From contig CAUYUJ010015729.1 of assembly GCA_963575745.1 (NCBI GenBank), forward strand, positions 248,683 to 312,682: a stretch of 64,000 nt of DNA. Direction: 5' to 3'. Of the stretch, positions 55,618 through 64,000 are shown in pieces (positions within the stretch are counted from its first letter, which is position 1; each line of letters begins with the position of its first letter). The stretch is from Prorocentrum cordatum (taxonomy: Eukaryota; Sar; Dinophyceae; Prorocentrales; Prorocentraceae). A program made the translations under genes and the position numbers. Below the pieces are notes generated by a model that saw only the letters and a program-made list of their open reading frames with translations, was not told where the DNA came from and ran no database searches.

Positions 55618-56075
55618 CCCGAGTGTAGCAAGCCGGCGAATCCGACGAGGCTTGAACGTGCCGTTGCTGGGCAGTGTCCTCCGCTGGTCACCCTAGATCC
55701 ATCATCTATCCTCGATTGCCACCCGAGTGTAGCAAGCCGGCGAACCCGACGAGGCTTGAACGTGCCGTTGCGGGGCAATGTCCTCCACTGGGTCACCCTG
55801 GATCCATCATCTTCGGGCTAAGAGAACTATGCACATGCACCGATCCTGGCAAGGCCCATCCTTGACCCAGGATGGGTGCATATGCCTTCCTGGCCAAGGC
55901 AGGAGGGCGTATGCACCGATCCTGGGCTCAGGATGGGCCTGGCCAGAATCGGTGTATGTGCATAGTTATCTTTCCTCTATTGCCACCCGAGTGTAGCAAG
56001 CTGGCGAATCCAACGAGGCTTGAACGTGCCGCTGCTGGGCAATGTCCTCCGCTGGTCACCCTAGATCCATCATCT
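55618..56075 (+). repeat. 109-bp tandem repeat, three units
   Basis: GAGTGTAGCAAGCCGGCGAA starts units near 55621 and 55730, and a GAGTGTAGCAAGCTGGCGAA variant near 55989. All continue GAGGCTTGAACGTGCCGTTG and TCACCCTAGATCCATCATCT. The second and third units are separated by a foldback insertion. Confidence 0.88.
55824..55971. mobile_element. ~145-bp foldback/MITE inserted in the 109-bp array
   Basis: Left end AACTATGCACATGCACCGAT, right end ATCGGTGTATGTGCATAGTT; the terminal inverted repeat extends about 36 bp. A second inverted pair inside uses GACCCAGGATGGGTGCATA and GTATGCACCGATCCTGGG. Confidence 0.85.
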
Positions 56076-56082
56076 ACGAGGG

Positions 56083-56212
56083 CGCGAAGTTATTCGCGCT
56101 TCGCGCTTCGGCTCCGATTCCTCCTCATCCTCCTCTTCTCCCCTGGTAGGCGGCGCGGGAGCGCGAAGTTGTTCGCGCCTCGCGCTTCGCGCAGCGCGAA
56201 GCGCGAAGATGG
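56083..56212. repeat. GCGAAG-rich inverted-repeat element, copy 2
   Basis: GAGGGCGCGAAGTTATTCGC, CGCTTCGCGCTTCGG, a pyrimidine-rich centre and GAGCGCGAAGTTGTTCGCGC then GCGCAGCGCGAAGCGCGAAG. Inverted relative to 5147-5295. Confidence 0.7.
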
Positions 56213-56513
56213 GCGCCCTTGCATCTATCCTCTGCGTGTTTGCTGCATTGCCAGTTCGTACTGTGGCAGGCGTCATCACGTATCCTTCCGCCCTGACCCC
56301 GGCGAGGACCCGCAGAAGGCCCGCCGGATTGGATCGCTTCGCTCACTCCGCCGGCCCAGACTGTCGCATCGCGTGCGCTGGCCCGCGGCTTCGTCGCCAG
56401 GGGCGCATCCTGGGTCGTCCTTGGAGCCTCTCGGGCCGTCCAGGAGGAGGAGGAGAAAGAGGGAAGGAGGGGGGGGAGGGAGCGGGGAAGCGGAGGGGCA
56501 TGCTGTTGCTGCT

Positions 56514-56625
56514 GCTGATGATGATGATGATGAGGATGAGGATGAGGATGAGGATGAGGATGAGGACGAGGACGAGGATGAGGTTGATGATGATGATGAT
56601 GGTGATGATGACGATGATGATGACG

Positions 56626-56724
<99 letters not shown>

Positions 56725-56812
56725 GTGATGATGACGATGATGATGATGATGATGATGACGAGGATGATGATGATGATGGTGATGATGAGGATGATGATGC
56801 TGATGATGCCCG
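56514..56812 (+). repeat. (GAT)n microsatellite
   Basis: About 300 bp of GAT with GAG and GAC patches at 56530-56580; poly-Asp, poly-Met and poly-stop frames depending on phase. Confidence 0.95.
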
Positions 56813-57069
56813 CTGGCGTAGGTCCTGCGGCCGTGGCCAGTGGGGTCTCCAGGGAGCGCTCTCGTGGGCCTCCCGGGGACAGCGTCGGGACCTCCCGGCT
56901 CCGGGTGCCTCCGAGGTTTGTCGGGGGCGTGCTTCGGGCTTCGGGGGGCCTGTTATGTTGGAGGCTTCCTGGACGCCTGCCGGCGGTCTCGACATGGCGA
57001 TCTCTCGAGGAGAGCTCGACGTGTCGGTTCGGATTTCCAGCCGTTGGGTTTTCTCGCGGGCCTCGGGAG

Positions 57070-57590
57070 GCCCCTTGAGAGGCCTCGTGGGCCGTCTTGG
57101 AGCTCTCTTGGAATCCTGGGGCTGTCTTGGGAACGTTCTGGGCGGACTTGGGGCGATCTTGGCGGCCTCCTTGGCTGCTGTCCTGCGCGGTCAGAAGCGC
57201 GGAACGGTGGGTACGCCAACATCTTTCAAATTCTTTCCATAATCAAAGCACAATCAATGAATTTTGCCTCATGGGGCTCTCTTGGATCCTCTTGGAGCTC
57301 TCTGGGGCCGTCTTGGGCGCCCCTGGGACCGTCTGGAAGCGGTCTGAAGGCCATCTTTCGGGGAGGGCTCCACATGTGAGGTCGGATTCCCTCGCGGGTC
57401 CTTCTCGGGGACCTGGGGAGCGTCTTGGAGCTCGCTGGGGACGTCTTCGGGCTGTCTTGGAAGCGTTCTGGGCGGACTTGGGGCGATCTTGGGGGTGAGC
57501 TTTCTTGGCGAACTTGGGGGCGTCTTGGCGGCCGTCTTGGCTGTCCTAAGCGATAAGAAGCCCAAAAAGGCGGTAACGCCAAAGTCTTTC
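57070..57590 (-). repeat. short-unit array with ~360-bp period, locus 4
   Basis: GGGCCGTCTTGGAGCTCTCT-type units. Anchor GGTGGGTACGCCAACATCTT (about 57205) resembles AAGGCGGTAACGCCAAAGTC (about 57566), about 360 bp apart. Confidence 0.7.
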
Positions 57591-58518
57591 CAAAACCCAA
57601 GCGCCGTTGCGGCCCGCATTTCGGCCGCGTTCGCAAGACAGGAACCGCAGCAGAGTTCGGCTAGACACAATAGCTTGCACCAGGCATTCTCTTACCGTGT
57701 CCCCTCCTCGTCTCCTGGCGCTCTCTCCTCCGCGTTAATCCCTCTCCTTTCACATGCGGCATGCTCGCTCATCTTTCAGGTCACGGTGCAGAGCATGAGT
57801 TTGCTTATCGCAGGTCGGCTCGCGTGTTGTTCCCAGCTTAGTAAAAAAAACGGCGTCGGAACCAGTAAAAAATTGCAAACGGAACCGGTAACAAAAAAGC
57901 CTTGTCGTTTCCAGGGCCCACTAAGAGCATGCCCACTGGCATGAAGACCTGCTGCACAGCACCGCATGCTGCACCAGCACAGCATGCCCACTGGCATGAC
58001 GACGTGCCACTGGTGTGATGTACGGCCTGCAGCCCTCGGGGCCGGCGCGTCTCCGAGGAGCCGTCGGCGGGTCGCCCTGCAGGCTCCTTTTCCGCAGGGG
58101 GTTGGCACCGTCGCGGCCTCGGAGTGCTCATCGGTTGGGCCCATTAGCTGCCTCGATACCCGCGTTTTGATACGCAACACGTACCGTACGCAAGACGTCT
58201 GTGCCAATACGTTGCGTGTCGGCTCCACGTATTGGACAACTTTTTGGCGAGTGTATCGCGTCAGACCTGCGTCTTCAGCCTACGTGTTGAGTTCCGTATC
58301 GATGCGCTACGTGTTGCGGGTTGCGCATCGGGGCGGCTAAGGTTGGACCAAGCACGTATAGAGACTGCAGGAGGCGGCTCGCAAAAGAACATCGAAAGTC
58401 CGGTGGCGCGGTGCGCCATGGCTCGATGATCCGAAATGGCTCTCAGCGCGCTTTGCTGCGCTCGCCCTCCGATGCCGCGAGCAGCGATTGCTCAAGGGCT
58501 CCGCGGTGCACTCGTTGC
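57591..58518. other. intergenic, no gene seen
   Basis: Contains CATGCCCACTGGCATGA twice (about 57929 and 57983) and loosely repeated TACGTGTTG/TACGTTGCGTG blocks at 58150-58325. No recognisable gene. Confidence 0.45.
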
Positions 58519-58694
58519 AGTCGGGGCGCTGAAGAAGGAACCCCCTTTTCGGTGGGGAGGGGCTCCGTGTTCCTTAGTTGTTTCACAGCTTGCCTCAGGT
58601 TTTCCTTGTGGCTTCGATGGGGAGTCGAAGTTCAACTTATGGAAAAGAGGGACCTCGTTCCTTACTCAGGGTTCCTTAGGTCAACGCCCCGACT
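58519..58694 (+). mobile_element. 176-bp MITE with AGTCGGGGCG terminal repeats, copy 2
   Basis: Left end AGTCGGGGCGCTGAAGAAGG, right end CCTTAGGTCAACGCCCCGAC then T. Shares GGCTCCGTGTTCCTTAGT and TTTCACAGCTTGCCTCAGG with copy 1. Confidence 0.85.
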
Positions 58695-59436
58695 GTATGG
58701 AGGGCCGCGTCCGACCAGCTTGCGAACCCGCGGGCCTGCCCGCGCCCCCTTCACCACCGCACACCGCGCCGTGCCGCGCGGCGCGCCGTGCGGCGCCGCG
58801 CGTCGCGCAATCCTTTGTCAGCGGCAGGTACTTGGGCAGGTTATGATGTTGACATGATCGGGTTCAGCGCTTCGCTCGAGGGATCAGTGTCGCGGTAGTC
58901 GTGGCCATTTCTGGTTCTGCTCTGTTGCCCCACGTCCGGCCCGATCAGTGGCCGTGCTCCGTGCGCATTTTCGGACGGCGTGTTGCGCCATCTCGCGGGC
59001 CGATCGTCCTAGTCGACGGCGGAGACGGGGCCTTGGCGATGACCGACCAGTTGCCCCAAGTGCCCGCCAGCCTCCCACTGCGCAGATCCCGTCGCTTTAG
59101 GAAGGCGCTGCGCGATTGTGGGCCGATCCGGCGCGTGGACCCGGAGCCCACGCGTGGACATCGTCGTATTCTGCCGTCGCGCGAGCCGGTGCGCTGATCG
59201 CAACCTGCGGCTTCGGCGCCCACGCGCGGGTGGTTCACGAGACGTAGTGGCACTGAAAAGCCTGAGGATGTTCAAGATTCTCGCGCAGGCGAGTGAAGCT
59301 CCTGGGCAGTCTTTACAGGCTCGCGTTCGGACTGAAGGAAAGACTCACTGGATTACCGCTGGCTGCCTTATCCAGTCTCTGCGCAGGTACGGCAGGTCAG
59401 CGTCGTGTCGACAGGCGGCGACCCCGCTGCCAGCGT
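58695..59436. other. intergenic, no gene seen
   Basis: Unique GC-rich sequence; long frames on both strands but no domain recognised. Confidence 0.4.
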
Positions 59437-59590
59437 TCAAGGTTGAGCGCCGCTGGCCACACAGAATCGGTCGATGTTGAACGATCCTGCGTTTCGGAAA
59501 CGGCCGATCGTAATCGTAAAAGGTTAAACGATTCCCGCGGTGTCAGGAACCAACGCCGGGGTCGACACGACGCGAACCTGCCGTATGGCA
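59437..59590 (-). repeat. ~285-bp dispersed repeat family, inverted partial copy 3
   Basis: On the minus strand GGTTCGCGTCGTGTCGACCC, CGGGAATCGTTTAACCTTTT and ACGCAGGATCGTTCAACATC follow the right half of 4655-4945. Confidence 0.6.
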
Positions 59591-60164
59591 AACTCGAATA
59601 TATCAGCCGAATGTCTCGCCACGGGCATGTTGCATCAAGGGAAGAGTGTTGCAGCCCCTTGGCAGGTGTGGCTCAACGATGGCCTAGCTGTTGGAGGTGC
59701 CCGTTTGTGAGGCCGACTTATCTGTGGCGGGGCAGAGACATGGTTGGGCGAAGGAGGCCGCTCTTCCTGGGGCAAGCCGCTGGGGCGAAGGATGGCGGCG
59801 CGAGGACACGGGCAGCAGCAGGGCGCAGCAACGCAAAGACCCTTACCGTAGCACGCTGCCGCTGCCAGCGTGCCGTGAGCGGGGGAGGGGGGCATATCAG
59901 CCCAGGCGGGCGAGGAGGTATTCTTCCTCCCTCCCCTTCCCCCTCCCTTCGTCCCTCCCCGCCTCCCTCCCCGCCTCTCTCGCTCCTCTTCTCCTGTCTT
60001 CCTTCCTCTCGTCGCCCCCTTCTCGGGGAGAGAAGGGCATTGGAGTGCTCTGCCAGTCGTGTGCGTCTCTGTCCGTTTCTAGGATTATGTGCGGCATTGG
60101 AAGTTTGGTTGTATCCTCATTGGGACTGGCAGCCGAGATGCAAGAGAGGAGGAGGGGGGGCAGA

Positions 60165-60310
60165 GGGGGAGGAGGAGGAGGAGGAGGAGGAGGAGGAGGA
60201 GGAGGAGGAGGAGGATCAGGAGGAGATGGGAGGAGCAGAAGACGAGAAGGACGACAGAGGAGAATGAGGAGCGGGTAAGCAGAAGGAGGCTGAGGAGGAG
60301 GACGAGGATC
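60165..60310 (+). repeat. (GGA)n microsatellite
   Basis: GGA triplets at 60170-60220, then a mixed purine-rich tail. Confidence 0.93.
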
Positions 60311-60374
60311 AGGAGATGAGAATGATTTCTGCATCCTATCATCTGTCGGGCTCTGTCACTGTCCCTCGCAACAG

Positions 60375-60478
60375 ATCAATATTCAAGCGCCCTGTCGTCT
60401 CAAGGTGACGCTGGCCTCTGGTCCTTGCTGACGCTCAGAGACTTTGAGGACGGGCTTGATGGGGTGCTAGGAGGGGAG
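60375..60478 (+). CDS. candidate exon of an unidentified gene
   Basis: Acceptor CACTGTCCCTCGCAACAG precedes; donor GGAG|GTGAGT follows, a textbook GT site. The frame reads QYSSALSSQGDAGLWSLLTL then RDFEDGLDGVLGGE, acidic and non-repetitive, unlike surrounding sequence. Joining at phase 0 to 60751 gives ADILYAC and a stop. An upstream exon may lie near 60083-60140 (RHWKFGCILIGTGS). Function unknown; no homologue recognised. Confidence 0.35.
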
Positions 60479-60750
60479 GTGAGTGGCCGGCTGTGTTAAA
60501 GCAGACGGGTTGCGTGGGTGCGCGCGATGTATTTACGTTATTTGTCGTTCGTGCTGCAATGTTCTCTCTTTATGTGTATATATATATATATACACATCTA
60601 AATGTATGTGTATATGTATATGTTTCCCCCATCTCTCTCCCTCTGTCTATCCCTCCCTCTATCTCCCTCTCTCGCTCTTTCTACTCTTCTCCCTCTCAAA
60701 AACACTTCCACACCAGCTATTCTCCCACATTCCCTCTCCTCTCTCTCCAG
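60479..60750 (+). other. candidate 272-bp GT-AG intron
   Basis: Begins GTGAGTGG and ends CTCTCCTCTCTCTCCAG after a long CT-rich tract (60630-60750). It holds a TATATATATATA run at about 60580-60592. Confidence 0.35.
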
Positions 60751-60774
60751 GCTGACATCCTCTATGCATGCTGA
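60751..60774 (+). CDS. candidate terminal exon
   Basis: GCT to TGA: seven residues (ADILYAC) and a stop, in phase with 60375-60478. Confidence 0.3.
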   Translation, partial: ADILYAC

Positions 60775-61027
60775 GAGTCGTTTACTTGTCTATGTCAGGC
60801 CCCACATGGAGCTGCTATGCTCAAGTGTTCGGTCGGCAACTTGAAGACACGCGCGCGTACACTATGTGTATCCAAAGGGGTGGGATGGGGAGACTTGCGC
60901 GCCCGTCTCGAGTCAATCGTTTTGAACGAAAGTGTGGAAAACCAGCGCAATGCAGGGAAAGAGAGATGCGCACGGGCGAAGGCAAGCCAAAACGAGGGGA
61001 CAGAAAGACGATGGGTGACAAAAGCGA

Positions 61028-61752
<725 letters not shown>

Positions 61753-62224
61753 TTTAAGTCGGCGGCGCGCGGTCGGCAGATGGAGATGCCAATTGCGAAC
61801 GAGCTTAGTCGAACGTGCCTTGATGAGATAACCCAGCCACGGCCATGCAGATTGGTGATGGTGGTGAAAAAGGATGAGGCACTGCAAAACCAAAATGCAG
61901 CGGCCAGTCATCCTGCGGAGCGGAGGTCGACGCCAGGAGTTGGAGTGCGGGCAGCAGTCTGGTGCTAATTGGCCAACATAACGACAAGGACTGTAGGCCT
62001 GCCAGACCAGCCAGCAGGGCGGCGACGAGAAACGCGCACCAGCGCGACAAGCGACGCCGCCAGGCAAGCAACAGCCACGGCAGAACGCCGTGCAGGTGCA
62101 ATTAGCGCGAGGAAACGCGCACGTCCAAGGCAGACAAAGCCAGGACAAACAGCAAAGCTAAACGCGGGCGACAGCGACAGCAACCGCTTCACGCGATGGC
62201 GCACATGGGTGGTGGACAGCGCAG

Positions 62225-62277
62225 GCAAATCCACCACACACCCACACACCCACACGCCCGCACACCCACACACCACG

Positions 62278-62309
<32 letters not shown>

Positions 62310-62465
62310 CCGTTTACACACCACACACCACACACCACACACACCACGCACCACACATACACACATACATGCATGCATACACGCGTACATACATATATAG
62401 ACCTACATACATGCATACATGCATACACCTATACATACATACGCACGCACCCTGGCACCCATACG
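62225..62465 (+). repeat. (CA)n-rich tract with CATA units
   Basis: CACACACCCACACAC, ACACCACACACC and CATACATGCATACATG units; second CA-type array. Confidence 0.9.
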
Positions 62466-62529
62466 CGCGAGATGTGGAGTATTTAATGGCTTTCGGCCCA
62501 TGCAGCCACTGTGCCTGGGCTATGGGCCA

Positions 62530-63150
62530 CAAGCTTTAGGATGTTCGCTGGGATGTCGTGGGAGGCCTCCCGGGGGCCATTTGGGTGCCTCTTTGGGGCC
62601 GTTTGGGGGCCTCTTTGAGCGTCTTGGGGGCCTCTTGGGGCCCTCTTGGGGCCTCCTGGGTGCCTCTTAGGGCCTCTGGGCCTCCGGGGGGGCCTTCTGG
62701 GCCGGAAGACTCTGATTTTCGGTTCGTGTTCCCCCTCTGGGGCCTTTTTGGGACTCTCTTGCGGCCGTCTTGACCGCCTCTGGGGCCGTCTTGAATCCCT
62801 CTTGGCTCTTGGGCCTTCTTGGGGCCCTTTTGGGGACAGCTTGGGCGTTCTTGGAGCTGTCTTCGGGGCCTCTTGGGCCGTCTTGGAGCGTCGTAGGCTC
62901 GAAAAGTCGAAGACCCCAACAACATTGAACAACCTAAGGAATATCAATGGTTCTGGCTTCTCTGGACCCTCTTGGGAAGGCTCTTGGGGCTCTCTTTGGA
63001 TGCCTCGACGACTTCCTGGGCCGTCTTGGGGCCATCTTGGGCGTCTTGGACCGACCGTTCGACGATTCGGGGTGCTCTTGGACCGTCTGGGCGGCCACCT
63101 GGGGCCCTCTCGGCCCGTCTCAGGGCCTCCTCGGCCCCGAAAAAAGTCAC
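62530..63150 (-). repeat. short-unit array, locus 5
   Basis: CTTGGGGCC, GGGCCTCTTTG and GGGCCGTCTTGG units with an internal GGGCCGGAAGACTCTGATTT block, related to the GGCCGGAAGCTCGGAATTC anchors of locus 2. Confidence 0.75.
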
Positions 63151-63628
63151 GCGGGAACACCTCCCAGGGCCCGCGGCGCGCCGCGAGGGATTTGGCAATG
63201 TGGGGTCCAGGCCCGTTAATGAGCCTTCGGGATCGAGGGCTGGATCTTGGGGGCGGCGGCGGCGGCGGAGGGTGGCGGCTTGGCGGCCCCTCCCTTCCTG
63301 CACATGGCACCATATTCGAACCCTGTGGCCCAAGATGCCCCCCAGACCCCCCGAAACTGATGTTGATGGCGTGGCGACGGGGGGGGCGTGAGTGGACAGA
63401 AATATTCGAACATCCGAAGCACCGCTTTTACTGAGATCGACATTGATGTCGGGGCGTGGGGGGTAATGTAGAATCTCCGTCGAATGCGTAAGGGTTCGAA
63501 TACATTGTCCATCTACTGTCCCTCCCCTCCCTCGCGCTCCCCCCCACCACTACGGCTGACCCGACGCCCGGGCCTGGCGCTTCGCTGGCGGCAGCCGCCG
63601 CCGGTCCTCGCGGTAATTAGATCACGGG
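63151..63628. other. intergenic, no gene seen
   Basis: GGCGGCGGCGGCGGCGG patch near 63254; otherwise unique with no recognisable gene. Confidence 0.4.
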
Positions 63629-63910
63629 CTACGTGCTACTAGCACGCCGACAGAGGCAAGGCCACGGGCTACGGCCCAGCACGCCCACCTCTTTTTCACC
63701 CTGTACCTGAAGACACTCCATCTCGTGCCTCAGGGCACGGTGGCGGATACAGGCCGCGAGTTCGCCGCTCCATGTCAGGGTATGTTGTGCGATTCTATAT
63801 ATCGACAGTAACACGCTTCGCAAAGCAGCTTCATGTGCTGATGCGTTGCTCACTCTATGATTCACTGCACCGCATTCGAGCACTGCCTCCTGGCAGGCGG
63901 CCCTGATCAC
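63629..63910 (-). CDS. possible hypothetical protein fragment
   Basis: 93-codon minus-strand frame with non-repetitive, mixed composition: LSIYRIAQHTLTWSGELAAC, RHRALRHEMECLQVQG, EVGVLGRSPWPCLCRRAS. It looks more like protein than the surrounding repeats, but I do not recognise it. Could be a gene fragment or a retroelement piece. Confidence 0.3.
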   Translation of the reverse strand: MIRAACQEAVLECGAVNHRVSNASAHEAALRSVLLSIYRIAQHTLTWSGELAACIRHRALRHEMECLQVQGEKEVGVLGRSPWPCLCRRASST

Positions 63911-63984
63911 GCGGGGATCGTGGGAGAGGTGCCCTTCTGGCCCGCGTGGTCAGTCCCGTCCCCAGCCGCGTCTTTGCTGCAGGA

Positions 63985-64000
63985 CAGGGCTCGACCTAAG
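63985..64000 (+). mobile_element. start of a second hAT-like element
   Basis: CAGGGCTCGACCTAAG matches the terminal repeat of the MITE at 44358 at 14 of 16 positions; it runs off the window end. Confidence 0.6.

Overview
The window looks like nuclear DNA of a dinoflagellate. The strongest evidence is an exact 22-nt dinoflagellate spliced-leader (DinoSL) sequence, fossilised in the genome on the minus strand at 24810-24831. Supporting signs are GC-rich sequence crowded with period-3 microsatellites, decayed Ty1/copia and LINE retroelements of dinoflagellate type, introns bounded by AG|G with a GA-type 5' end, and a voltage-gated channel family typical of the group. I cannot name the species. 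There is one assembly gap (43022-43121). Most long open frames in the window are by-products of triplet repeats and are not called as genes. Layout: 1-11.9 kb holds a degenerate ~125-bp satellite, scattered repeats, a frameshifted Ty1/copia pol relic (7990-10290, minus) and a LINE endonuclease relic (10310-10860, minus). From 11.9 to 16.1 kb are composite microsatellite islands of CTC, ATT/AGT and CTC blocks around a ~100-145-bp satellite. From 16.1 to 28.4 kb are dispersed repeats, a palindrome array (18.6 kb), a 340-bp repeat array, a minisatellite, the SL-tagged retrocopy (23.3-24.8 kb), a 78-bp tandem repeat and a further composite microsatellite island. From 28.5 to 31.8 kb lies a satellite of ~368-bp monomers organised as 1543-bp four-monomer higher-order repeats. 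From 33.5 to 41.2 kb are two paralogous minus-strand genes or pseudogenes of an unrecognised family (shared GGPMY and GYDAC...IDW blocks) separated by hairpin-bearing repeats. From 44.3 to 47.3 kb are a hAT-like MITE, an intron-like element and a LINE ORF2 C-terminus (zinc knuckle plus RNase H). The best gene is a six-transmembrane, cyclic-nucleotide-binding-type cation channel at 48.9-54.9 kb on the plus strand, with one large exon (49899-52357) and probable small downstream exons joined by phase-consistent AG|G introns. Its introns carry introner-like and foldback elements, and two copies of one MITE lie on either side of the locus. From 55.4 to 64 kb the window is again repeats (109-bp array, GAT, short-unit arrays, a 725-bp alternating CA/CG tract), with one candidate GT-AG exon pair at 60.4-60.8 kb and a possible partial minus-strand frame at 63.6-63.9 kb. 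Functionally the window is a repeat-rich intergenic landscape around one credible cellular gene; nothing suggests a co-regulated gene cluster.
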